12,007 nucleotides of DNA, from positions 1-12,007 of the forward strand of contig CAMPGU010000116.1 of the NCBI GenBank assembly GCA_946885645.1, given 5' to 3'. The stretch is from an uncultured Haloferula sp. Lineage in GTDB: Bacteria > Verrucomicrobiota > Verrucomicrobiae > Verrucomicrobiales > Akkermansiaceae. The notes below the pieces were generated by a model that had not been told where the DNA came from, made no database searches, and saw only the letters and a list, made by a program, of their open reading frames with translations. Below are positions 1 through 6,032 of the stretch, piece by piece. A program made the translations under genes and the position numbers. Positions within the stretch are counted from its first letter, which is position 1; every line of letters begins with the position of its first letter.

Positions 1-129
1 GGGGGCCGACGTCGGCAGGGGGTGCCAACGGGAAACATGAAAACCCAGCCCTTCCCGAAATTCAAGGAGTCCGCGGCAATCTACGCGATCACGGAGGGAG
101 GGCGGTTCATTGGTGTCGGGTCGATTTGA
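1..129 (+). CDS. possible C-terminal fragment of a gene entering from the left edge
   Basis: The frame is open from base 1 to a TGA at 127-129. It contains an in-frame ATG at 37, which would give a free-standing 30-residue peptide. The downstream part reads like real protein (KFKESAAIYAITEGGRFIGV) but matches no family I recognise. It could be the 3' end of a larger gene that starts outside the window, a 30-residue small protein, or chance. There is no convincing ribosome site before the ATG. The stretch just after it turns AT-rich. A low-confidence call, kept because nothing else explains these bases. Confidence 0.25.
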   Translation, partial: GGRRRQGVPTGNMKTQPFPKFKESAAIYAITEGGRFIGVGSI

Positions 130-150
130 TCACTAAATAGACGTTTTCGT

Positions 151-196
151 GAAACAAAATGCCCTCGACCTCACCCGTATCGGGTGCCTGTCGAGG
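151..196 (-). terminator. Rho-independent terminator after the PPIase gene
   Basis: An inverted repeat with outer arms 163-169 and 190-196 (CCTCGAC/GTCGAGG) encloses inner arms 172-177 and 181-186 (CACCCG/CGGGTG). It has a three-base loop and a small internal loop. Read on the minus strand, the stem is followed by GC and then ATTTTGTTTC, a usable U-rich tract. It lies 53 bases past the PPIase stop, where a terminator for the leftward thiH-thiS-PPIase genes is expected. The plus-strand reading has no T-tract, so it is probably one-directional. Confidence 0.7.
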
Positions 197-214
197 ACAC
201 TAAAAAGTCAGGAA

Positions 215-228
215 ACCTTAATTAAGGT
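215..228. repeat. perfect 14-base palindrome, ACCTTAATTAAGGT
   Basis: A perfect AT-rich dyad lies between the PPIase stop and its terminator. It may be a protein-binding site, part of a secondary 3' structure, or chance. Another perfect palindrome of 12 bases (GCCGACGTCGGC) lies at 5-16. No function can be assigned from the sequence. Confidence 0.3.
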
Positions 229-248
229 GCTATCCGGAAAGCTTCGCC

Positions 249-749
249 TTATTTCGGAAGGAGCGAATTCCAATGCTCCACGTGGTCCTTCTGGCTTTCC
301 AGCAGCGCGCTTGCGTCGTCGTGAATGGTGATCGACTTGATCTTGTCGCCTTGGGCGATCTTGTTCACCACGTCTTGGCCCTGGGTCACCTCGCCGAAGA
401 CCGCGTGCTTGCCGTCCAGATGCGGCGTCGGCCCGTGGGTGATGAAGAACTGGCTGCCATTGGTATTCGGGCCGGCATTGGCCATCGAAAAGATCCCGGG
501 TTTGGAATGCTTGAGGGAGGGATCGATCTCGTCCGCGAAGCGGTAGCCCGGACCCCCGCGGCCGGTCCCGGTGGGATCTCCACCTTGGATCATGAAATTG
601 GAGATCACCCGGTGGAAGCTCACGCCGTCGTAGTAACCGCGCTTGGCCAGGTTGAGGAAATTCGCGGATGTCAGGGGTACCTTGGAGGCGAAGATGGTAC
701 CATCGATATCGCCCTTGTCGGTATGCAGCGTGATGCGGATGTCGGACAT
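249..749 (-). CDS. cyclophilin-type peptidyl-prolyl cis-trans isomerase
   Basis: A 166-residue cyclophilin, which catalyses cis-trans isomerisation of Xaa-Pro bonds and assists protein folding. The whole protein is one cyclophilin domain. The signature [14 protein letters not shown] lies at 45-58, with the catalytic arginine R47, F52 and Q55. NGSQFFIT is at 97-104 and HAVFGEV at 115-121. There is no signal peptide, so it is probably cytoplasmic. I chose the ATG at 749 because the family begins right before the first beta strand ([14 protein letters not shown]); the frame stays open upstream to an ATG at 818, but that extension looks like intergenic sequence. It lies 78 bases after thiS on the same strand and may be read from the thi transcript; a hairpin terminator follows. 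Function is secure; the exact substrate is unknown. Confidence 0.93.
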   Translation of the reverse strand: MSDIRITLHTDKGDIDGTIFASKVPLTSANFLNLAKRGYYDGVSFHRVISNFMIQGGDPTGTGRGGPGYRFADEIDPSLKHSKPGIFSMANAGPNTNGSQFFITHGPTPHLDGKHAVFGEVTQGQDVVNKIAQGDKIKSITIHDDASALLESQKDHVEHWNSLLPK

Positions 750-827
750 GCCGGGAGAATCCGGGAGCCGCAGGCAAGAGGCCAGAAGGAAATGCGTTGT
801 CGCGGCATCGCGCGCCACCGCGGCCCT

Positions 828-1031
828 TCAGCCTCCCGCGGCGATCATCACGATCTCCACCCGGGCACCGTCCTCCACGGGCGTCGCGGCATAGCGGGCG
901 GGAAAGACGGCTTCCTGGTCCAGTTCCACGACGACCGGCCTTTCACCGAGACCGAGGGAATCGAGCAGGCTTGCGACCGTGTGGCTTTCGCGGTCGAAGG
1001 TGCGGGTTTCTCCATTGAGGACGAGCGTCAT
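828..1031 (-). CDS. thiS: sulfur carrier protein ThiS
   Basis: A 67-residue ubiquitin-fold sulfur carrier for thiamine thiazole synthesis. The C-terminus must be adenylated by a ThiF-type enzyme and converted to a thiocarboxylate that gives sulfur to thiazole synthase ThiG. The diagnostic features are the full-length size, the central VVVELDQEAVFPARYAAT segment (33-50), the late EDGARVEIVMIAAGG strand and the exact GG terminus (66-67). It begins 13 bases after the thiH stop, so the two are surely co-transcribed. The related MoaD also ends in GG, but the neighbour thiH and the overall pattern support ThiS. No Shine-Dalgarno is visible, so translation may be coupled to thiH. thiG is not next to it, which is unusual. 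Confidence 0.9.
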   Translation of the reverse strand: MTLVLNGETRTFDRESHTVASLLDSLGLGERPVVVELDQEAVFPARYAATPVEDGARVEIVMIAAGG

Positions 1032-1044
1032 ATCGGAATCGGCG

Positions 1045-2178
1045 TCAGTGCGCCAGGATGGCCGCGTCCCAGTCCTTCCAAACGGGGTCGAGCTGCTTGG
1101 ACTTCAGCATGGCGGCGATCTCGGCCGGGCTGCGGGAATCGTCGATTTTGAATTGCTCCGTGGCTTTTTCGCAGCCGGTGACCTTTTCCAGCTCCACCCG
1201 GCGGCCCTTTACGGTGAGATGCAGGTCTTCGCTGCCGGCACCGGTGTAGCCGCCCGGCTCGGTGCGCGCACCGGCGGACATCGTCGTCACTCCCAGCGGG
1301 GCGAGCGCATCCCGTAGCGCGGCGGGCTCCCGGGTGGAAAGGACGATGCCGACCTGCGGGAAACACACGCGGAAAGCGCATGCGAGCTGCACCAGGGCGC
1401 GATCCGAGAGGTAGAGATCCGGATCCGGCGCGTATTGGTAATTTCCCGCATACGGGCGCATCCGCGGGAAAGCGATGGTGAACTGGGCCTTCCAGCAGTG
1501 CTTGTAGAGGTAATCGAGGTGCGCGGCCAGCGCCAGGGCCTCGTGCCGCCACTCCGCCAGGCCGAACAGCGCGCCGATGCCAATGCGCCGGAAGCCTCCC
1601 GCGTAGGCCCGCTCCGGGCAATCGAGCCGCCAGCCGAAATTCTTTTTCGGTCCCGCGGTGTGCAGCCGGGCGTACGTCTCCGCGTGGTAGGTCTCCTGAT
1701 ACACCACCAGGCCTTCGGCCCCGTGGCGGACGATCTCCGCGTATTGGTCGTCCTCCATCGGCCCCACTTCGATCCCGATCGTGGGAAACATGCCTTTCAG
1801 CGCGTCGATGCACTCCTGCAGGTAGCCTTCCGAGACGAATTTGGGGTGCTCGCCCGCCACCAGCAGGAGATTGCGGAAGCCCAGATCGTGGAGATAGCGC
1901 GCCTCCCGCAGCACTTGATCGACCGTCAGCGTTACCCGCAGGATGCCATTGTCGCGCGAAAAGCCGCAGTAGGAGCAGTTGTTCACGCACTCGTTTGAGA
2001 GGTAGAGCGGGGCGAACAGCCGCATCGTCCGCCCGAAGTGAAAGCGGGTAAGCCGCTGGCTCTCGCGGGCCAGCGCCTCCAGATCCCGGTCCGAAACCGG
2101 GGCGATCAGGCGCTCGAAACGCCGGAGCAAGGGCGACTTGTGCTCCAGGGCGGAGGCGAGATGGGCGGAAAAACTCAC
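1045..2178 (-). CDS. thiH: 2-iminoacetate synthase ThiH (radical SAM)
   Basis: A radical SAM tyrosine lyase that cleaves tyrosine to dehydroglycine (2-iminoacetate) and p-cresol, supplying the glycine-derived part of the thiamine thiazole ring in anaerobic-type thiazole synthesis. It has 377 residues, the same as the E. coli protein. The iron-sulfur cluster motif CVNNCSYC is at 64-71 (C64, C68, C71), and YLSNECVNNCSYCGF is typical of ThiH. LLVAGEHP, VYQETYH and RIGIGALFGL are further family blocks. The start is GTG at 2178, which gives the usual family N-terminus. Two other tyrosine-cleaving radical SAM families, HydG and CofH, are related, but the adjacent thiS makes ThiH much the best call. 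A candidate promoter lies directly upstream. Confidence 0.95.
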   Translation of the reverse strand: MSFSAHLASALEHKSPLLRRFERLIAPVSDRDLEALARESQRLTRFHFGRTMRLFAPLYLSNECVNNCSYCGFSRDNGILRVTLTVDQVLREARYLHDLGFRNLLLVAGEHPKFVSEGYLQECIDALKGMFPTIGIEVGPMEDDQYAEIVRHGAEGLVVYQETYHAETYARLHTAGPKKNFGWRLDCPERAYAGGFRRIGIGALFGLAEWRHEALALAAHLDYLYKHCWKAQFTIAFPRMRPYAGNYQYAPDPDLYLSDRALVQLACAFRVCFPQVGIVLSTREPAALRDALAPLGVTTMSAGARTEPGGYTGAGSEDLHLTVKGRRVELEKVTGCEKATEQFKIDDSRSPAEIAAMLKSKQLDPVWKDWDAAILAH

Positions 2179-2187
2179 GGCGCGGAG

Positions 2188-2216
2188 AGCTTGCAGCGGA
2201 GGAGCCCCGCCGTCAA
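2188..2216 (-). promoter_or_regulatory. candidate sigma70-type promoter for thiH-thiS
   Basis: On the minus strand, TTGACG (complement of 2211-2216) is followed after 17 bases by CAAGCT (complement of 2188-2193). The -35 box is good and the -10 box weak. The start codon follows nine bases after the -10 box, so any leader would be very short. I see no THI-box riboswitch in the 116-base gap, though a gap this size could hold one; the usual conserved thi-box core is not recognisable. Confidence 0.3.
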
Positions 2217-2244
2217 AGCACGATCCTGCCCGGGTTCCGCAAGC

Positions 2245-2273
2245 TTGCCAAGCATCCCCGCGGCCGCTTTTCT
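2245..2273 (+). promoter_or_regulatory. candidate promoter for the two-helix membrane protein
   Basis: TTGCCA at 2245-2250, a 17-base spacer, then TTTTCT at 2268-2273. The -35 box is the same as the one before acpP. The -10 box is weak. It is back to back with the thiH promoter in a 116-base divergent region. Confidence 0.25.
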
Positions 2274-2294
2274 GGCCGTGCTTTTGAAAGACCC

Positions 2295-3098
2295 ATGAGC
2301 GAACGGATTGTCTGCAAACCCACCCCTTGGTTCCTGCTGCGCGCGGTAGCGATGCTGCTCATGTTCGGCATCTTCACGGTCCTGTTTTTCGTGGACGGCA
2401 AGTGGGGCTACCGGGAGAAGAACCTCTCCTTTTACGTCTCCAAGGCCTTCGAGCAGGCCACGCACGAAATGAAGGAGCGGCAGGGAGCGCTCGGTCCCGC
2501 CGAATGGCGCGCCTTTGCGGAAAAGCAGACGATTCCATTCCCGGAAGATCGGTCGATTCTTCCTGAAGGAACGCAGGTCCCAGCCCCTTGGCCCGCGGTG
2601 CTCCACGACTATGATGCGGTGAAGGCCTCGATGGGACAGGAAAAGGACAAGCTCTTCAACGACTACCGGCTCGCCGCCGGGATCAAGAAGGATGTGCCCG
2701 AACACGATTATCCGGCCGGAAAGATCCGGGAGCAGTGGGTGGTCTTCATCATCTGTCTGGCGCTGACCTCGGGTGCCGCCTTCGTCCTGCTTCGCACCAT
2801 CGGCCGCAGCATGGCAATCGACGGGGAGGCGTTCTACCCCGCGGAGGGCGGGAGGGTCGCCTTTGGCGATCTGGTAAGGCTCGATCTCCGGAAATGGGAG
2901 ACGAAAGGCCTGGCATTCGCCTGGGCGGGCGAGCGCCGGCTTCGGATCGACGGCCTGACCTACGGCGGTTTCAAGAAAGAGCAGGACGAACCCGCCGAGC
3001 GCCTGATGGGCCGTTTGAAGGAGAATTTCAAAGGGGAAATCATCGAGTACGTCGCCGAGACGGGCGAGCCCGCGCACCCGGCTCCGCCGCTGCCCTGA
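2295..3098 (+). CDS. two-helix membrane protein of unknown function
   Basis: A 267-residue protein I do not recognise as a named family. A short basic N-terminus is followed by a first membrane helix at about 12-34. Then comes a roughly 110-residue charged middle region ([22 protein letters not shown] and onward) and a second helix at about 147-167. The C-terminal domain of about 100 residues ([20 protein letters not shown] to FKGEIIEYV) alternates short beta strands and ends in a helix, which resembles bacterial PH-like membrane-associated domains; that is an inference. With two helices, the middle region is predicted on the outer side and the PH-like part in the cytoplasm. It is transcribed away from thiH and toward acpP, which has its own promoter. 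No enzymatic motif is visible. Confidence 0.8.
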   Translation: MSERIVCKPTPWFLLRAVAMLLMFGIFTVLFFVDGKWGYREKNLSFYVSKAFEQATHEMKERQGALGPAEWRAFAEKQTIPFPEDRSILPEGTQVPAPWPAVLHDYDAVKASMGQEKDKLFNDYRLAAGIKKDVPEHDYPAGKIREQWVVFIICLALTSGAAFVLLRTIGRSMAIDGEAFYPAEGGRVAFGDLVRLDLRKWETKGLAFAWAGERRLRIDGLTYGGFKKEQDEPAERLMGRLKENFKGEIIEYVAETGEPAHPAPPLP

Positions 3099-3115
3099 AG
3101 CTTGCTTTTTCGGGG

Positions 3116-3144
3116 TTGCCAAGGTCCGGCGGGGGCGGTAATCC
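3116..3144 (+). promoter_or_regulatory. candidate acpP promoter
   Basis: TTGCCA at 3116-3121, an exact 17-base spacer, then TAATCC at 3139-3144. It lies after the stop of the upstream gene and 31 bases before the acpP ATG, giving a leader of about 25 bases. Together with the terminator after the gene this makes acpP a single-gene transcription unit. The assignment rests only on pattern and position. Confidence 0.45.
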
Positions 3145-3175
3145 CTCCGCAGCGTCAACCACCAAGTACATTCCA

Positions 3176-3415
3176 ATGTCTGACAAGAGCATCGAAGACC
3201 GCGTTAAGGACATCATCGTCGACCAGCTCGGCGTCAACGCCGACCAGGTGACCCTGGAGGCCAAGTTCATCGAAGACCTCGGTGCCGACTCCCTTGACAC
3301 GGTCGAGCTCGTGATGGCCTTCGAGGAGGAGTTCGAGATCGAAGTGCCGGACGAGGAAGCCGAGAAGCTCCAATCCGTGGGCGATGTCGTGACTTACATC
3401 AAGAGCCAGAGCTGA
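3176..3415 (+). CDS. acpP: acyl carrier protein
   Basis: A 79-residue acidic acyl carrier protein, the soluble carrier of growing acyl chains in type II fatty acid synthesis. The phosphopantetheine attachment motif is [10 protein letters not shown], with Ser39 as the modified residue. The preceding [11 protein letters not shown] and following [28 protein letters not shown] are the classical AcpP helices II-IV. The start at 3176 gives [10 protein letters not shown], which is the normal N-terminus. It is not next to fabF or fabD as in many bacteria; it stands alone with its own candidate promoter and a strong terminator. Its acidity and high similarity to housekeeping AcpP make a specialised polyketide ACP unlikely. 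Confidence 0.97.
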   Translation: MSDKSIEDRVKDIIVDQLGVNADQVTLEAKFIEDLGADSLDTVELVMAFEEEFEIEVPDEEAEKLQSVGDVVTYIKSQS

Positions 3416-3443
3416 GCGTTTGCGCTCGACCGGCTATTTCATG

Positions 3444-3478
3444 AAAAGGCGGACTCCAGGCGGGTCTGCCTTTTTTTT
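3444..3478 (+). terminator. Rho-independent terminator after acpP
   Basis: The stem arms are 3448-3456 (GGCGGACTC) and 3462-3470 (GGGTCTGCC). They pair over nine bases with two G-U pairs and a five-base loop. The stem is preceded by AAAA and followed by eight T residues (3471-3478). This is the best-formed intrinsic terminator in the window. It lies 32 bases after the acpP stop and insulates acpP from the following operon. Confidence 0.9.
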
Positions 3479-3482
3479 GCAC

Positions 3483-3488
3483 TATAGT
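3483..3488 (+). promoter_or_regulatory. candidate -10 box (TATAGT) of the 3518-7274 gene run
   Basis: TATAGT is one base from the sigma70 consensus and lies five bases after the acpP terminator T-tract, 29 bases before the next start codon. No matching -35 box is visible at 16-18 bases, because that position is inside the terminator stem. It is therefore a weak call, but transcription of the next genes must restart somewhere in this 100-base gap. Confidence 0.35.
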
Positions 3489-3517
3489 AGAACCAGAGGA
3501 CGCTCCGTCCCGGCCAC

Positions 3518-4054
3518 ATGCATTCGCCCGACAACATCCAATACGCGCTGGAGACGACCCGCGTCCTGCTGGAGCCGGACCGTAGGATCGACACCTTCGG
3601 CGACACGCGCTTCGAGTTCCTGCTCCTGAGCGAGCTGATGGACCGGACGGGTGAAATCCGCGTGCGCACGGGCGAGATGGAGGCCCTCCGGCCGCGCATT
3701 CTCCGCCCGGATTCGCTGCAGGAGATCGAGCTGGAGGGATTCGGCGACAAGGCCCGCGAGCGGATGGACGCCCTGATCGAGAAGATGCAGGCCCAGGGGA
3801 AGGATCTCGCCTTCCTGCGCTACGGCTTCCGCTTTCGCAGCGGCCAGGTGCAGGAGGAAATCGTCCATGAATCCATGGAGGTGGTACGCGACCGGGTGCT
3901 GGAGGACGCCCGGCGGCTCGGGAACCCGGCCCGTGCCGTGATCGAGGGCGTGGACGACGCCTGGGAGGTGTCGGTATTCAAGTTCGCCTTCGAGCTGATC
4001 CGCCAATCGTGGGCGATCAACCGCTTCGACTTCCACAGGCGGGGTCTCCTCTGA
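3518..4054 (+). CDS. conserved-looking hypothetical protein, cytoplasmic
   Basis: A 178-residue soluble protein I cannot assign to a named family. It has no signal peptide, membrane helix or cysteine. The N-terminal part (SPDNIQYALETTRVLLEPDRRIDTFGDTRFEFLLLSEL split over 3-40) looks like a helix followed by a compact alpha/beta unit. Residues 66-93 and 110-135 are charged amphipathic helices. The C-terminus has aromatic and basic residues (WAINRFDFHRRG, 165-176). It is rich in charged residues throughout, and its codon use matches its neighbours, so it is a real gene. It is the first gene of a run in which the next starts 16 bases later. A regulatory or structural role is as likely as an enzymatic one; I do not infer a function. 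Confidence 0.8.
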   Translation: MHSPDNIQYALETTRVLLEPDRRIDTFGDTRFEFLLLSELMDRTGEIRVRTGEMEALRPRILRPDSLQEIELEGFGDKARERMDALIEKMQAQGKDLAFLRYGFRFRSGQVQEEIVHESMEVVRDRVLEDARRLGNPARAVIEGVDDAWEVSVFKFAFELIRQSWAINRFDFHRRGLL

Positions 4055-4070
4055 TAGAACGCGCCCGCGG

Positions 4071-4976
4071 ATGCGACTTTGGACTTTGATCAAGCTGGTG
4101 GCGGGTGCGGTGGTCCTCGGGATCACCGTCTTCACCGGCCTGCTCGTCTGGCATGTCCAGATGGAGCCGCTCGGAGGGGTTTTCTCCATGCTCGTGCCGG
4201 TACAGTTCGATCCGAAGCCGGTCGATACCCTTCCCACGGCCGATGCCTCGCTGCCCGAAATCGACCCCGGCGCGAAGGTTTTCGAGAAAGCGCGGGAGAT
4301 GATCGCGCTCGGGGACCTCGCGGGTGCCCGGGAACGGCTGCGCAACGTGGTGAGCATCTATCCGCGCTCCAAGGCCGCGCCGGAAGCGCGCCGGATCCTC
4401 GGGGAGATGAATATGGACGATCTGCTCTCCGCTTCCAACATGGAGGGGAAGAAAATCCACATCGTGCGCTCCGGAGAATCCTTCCTCGGCATCGCCGCCA
4501 AGCACGACACGTCGCTGGATTGTATCATGTATCTCAACGGCTTGATGGACCTGAAAGGACTCCATCCCGGCGAGGAATTGATCCTGATGCCGCTGGAACT
4601 CCGCGTCCTCGTCGAGCCCGGCCGGAAGGCCCTGTCGCTCTGGAACGGCGGGAAATTCGTGAAGGAGTATTCCTTGCTCCATTCCGACGCCGGCAATGCG
4701 AAAAGCGGTCTCCGGACGAAAATCGCCTCGAAGGCCGGGATGGCGGGGGCCCGCCGCCTGACACCGGGGATGCCGGACTACCGCGAAGCCACGAAGGTCT
4801 TCACTTTGGAAAAATCCACCCTGCAGATCCGCTCCGCCGCCCCGTCCGGAGAGGCCGGAAAAGACGGGGAGGACTCTTCCGGACCGGGATTCCACCTTTC
4901 CGTGGAGGATGCGGAGGAGCTGTCCCTGCTCCTGCGCCCGGGAAATGAGGTGGAAATCCGGGTGGCGGGGCCCTAG
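4071..4976 (+). CDS. membrane-anchored LysM protein with degenerate L,D-transpeptidase-like domain
   Basis: A 301-residue envelope protein. One N-terminal membrane helix (about 7-28) acts as an uncleaved anchor. Residues 67-112 form a short helical repeat-like unit (EKAREMIALGDLAGARERL...PEARRIL), similar to a TPR pair. A LysM peptidoglycan-binding domain covers about 129-174 (HIVRSGESFLGIAAKHDTS, then LHPGEELILMP). Residues 176-298 follow the YkuD L,D-transpeptidase pattern (LRVLVEPGRKALSLWNGGKF at the start, HLSVEDAEEL at 275-284, GNEVEI at 291-296). However, the catalytic HG and S-x-G-C-[IV] motifs are absent. The only cysteine is C151, inside LysM, so the domain is probably inactive as a transpeptidase. 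It starts 16 bases after the preceding gene and 39 bases before accA. A role in binding or organising peptidoglycan is inferred. Confidence 0.85.
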   Translation: MRLWTLIKLVAGAVVLGITVFTGLLVWHVQMEPLGGVFSMLVPVQFDPKPVDTLPTADASLPEIDPGAKVFEKAREMIALGDLAGARERLRNVVSIYPRSKAAPEARRILGEMNMDDLLSASNMEGKKIHIVRSGESFLGIAAKHDTSLDCIMYLNGLMDLKGLHPGEELILMPLELRVLVEPGRKALSLWNGGKFVKEYSLLHSDAGNAKSGLRTKIASKAGMAGARRLTPGMPDYREATKVFTLEKSTLQIRSAAPSGEAGKDGEDSSGPGFHLSVEDAEELSLLLRPGNEVEIRVAGP

Positions 4977-5015
4977 CGTTCCGCCCGCCTCAGGGCACGT
5001 AACTTTCCCAATCGC

Positions 5016-5966
5016 ATGCAACTGCTGGAATTTGAAAAGCCGATCGCCGAGATGGAACGGGAGCTGGACAAGCTTCGCACGAAAGCCGCCTCGCAGGACA
5101 TCGACATGTCGGGTGAAATTTCCAACATGGAGACGAAGCTGGCGGAAACGCGGCAGAGGATCTATCAGAACCTGACACCTTGGCAGCGCGTGCAGATCGC
5201 CCGTCATACCCAGCGGCCTTTCATGCTCGACTACATCGCCCATGCTTTCACTGATTTTTGCGAGTTGCACGGCGACCGCCGGATCGGCGACGACCATGCG
5301 ATGCCAGGCGGCTTCGCCCGGATCGGGGGGCGCCGCGTGGTGGTGATCGGCCATCAGAAGGGCCGGGACACGAAGGAGAATCTCAAGCGGAACTTCGGCA
5401 GCGCGCATCCGGAGGGCTATCGCAAGGCCCTGCGCCTGATGAAGCTGGCGGAGAAATTCGGCCTGCCCGTGATCACCCTGATCGACACCCCCGGAGCCTA
5501 TCCCGGCATCGGCGCGGAAGAGCGGAACATCGCGGAGGCGATCGCCTACAACCTGCGGGAGATGATGCTGCTCAAGGTGCCCGTGGTGGCCGTGGTACTG
5601 GGCGAGGGCGGTTCCGGCGGTGCCCTCGGCATCGGCATCGCGGACCGTGTCTTGATGATGGAAAACGCCTACTACTCGGTGATCAGCCCGGAAGGATGCG
5701 CGGCGATTCTCTGGAAACACCGCAAGCATGCTCCCGAAGCGGCGGAAGCCATGAAACTGGCGGCTCCGGATCTTTTGAAGATGGGCCTGATCGATGGCTT
5801 CATCCCGGAGCCGGTCGGCGGCGCCCATCACGACCATATCGGTACGGCCGCGGCACTGCGGGAGGCGATCCTCTCCAATCTGGCCGAACTGGACAAGCTG
5901 GACACCGCGCAACTGCTCGAAGGCCGCTACGCGAAGTTCCGCAAGTTCGGCGAGTGGGAAGAATGA
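5016..5966 (+). CDS. accA: acetyl-CoA carboxylase carboxyltransferase subunit alpha
   Basis: The alpha subunit of the carboxyltransferase half of acetyl-CoA carboxylase. With AccD it moves the carboxyl group from biotin on AccB to acetyl-CoA, making malonyl-CoA for fatty acid synthesis. It has 316 residues, close to the E. coli protein's 319. The N-terminal helical part begins LEFEKPIAEMERELDKL, standard for AccA. The crotonase-fold core has HGDRRIGDD (85-93), GHQKGRDTKENLKRNFG (112-128), TPGAYPGIGAEERN (158-171), GEGGSGGALGI (197-207) and ISPEGCAAILW (223-233). The oxyanion and CoA-binding glycines are intact. It sits behind the LysM protein by 39 bases and ahead of cinA, probably in one transcript. 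accD is not in the window. Confidence 0.97.
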   Translation: MQLLEFEKPIAEMERELDKLRTKAASQDIDMSGEISNMETKLAETRQRIYQNLTPWQRVQIARHTQRPFMLDYIAHAFTDFCELHGDRRIGDDHAMPGGFARIGGRRVVVIGHQKGRDTKENLKRNFGSAHPEGYRKALRLMKLAEKFGLPVITLIDTPGAYPGIGAEERNIAEAIAYNLREMMLLKVPVVAVVLGEGGSGGALGIGIADRVLMMENAYYSVISPEGCAAILWKHRKHAPEAAEAMKLAAPDLLKMGLIDGFIPEPVGGAHHDHIGTAAALREAILSNLAELDKLDTAQLLEGRYAKFRKFGEWEE

Positions 5967-6032
5967 GCGCCGCACGATAGCGGCGTATGCCCGGGCTTTC
6001 CCATGCGGGAGCCCTGGCCTACGGTCTTCCGC

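Noticed and set aside
273..1151. 292-codon plus-strand frame over the PPIase and thiS genes
   Set aside because: The minus-strand reading gives two textbook proteins; this frame is a shadow.
2179..2294. TPP riboswitch upstream of thiH
   Set aside because: The gap is 116 bases and holds back-to-back promoter-like boxes; I could not find the conserved thi-box core on the minus strand, and the likely leader is only a few bases.
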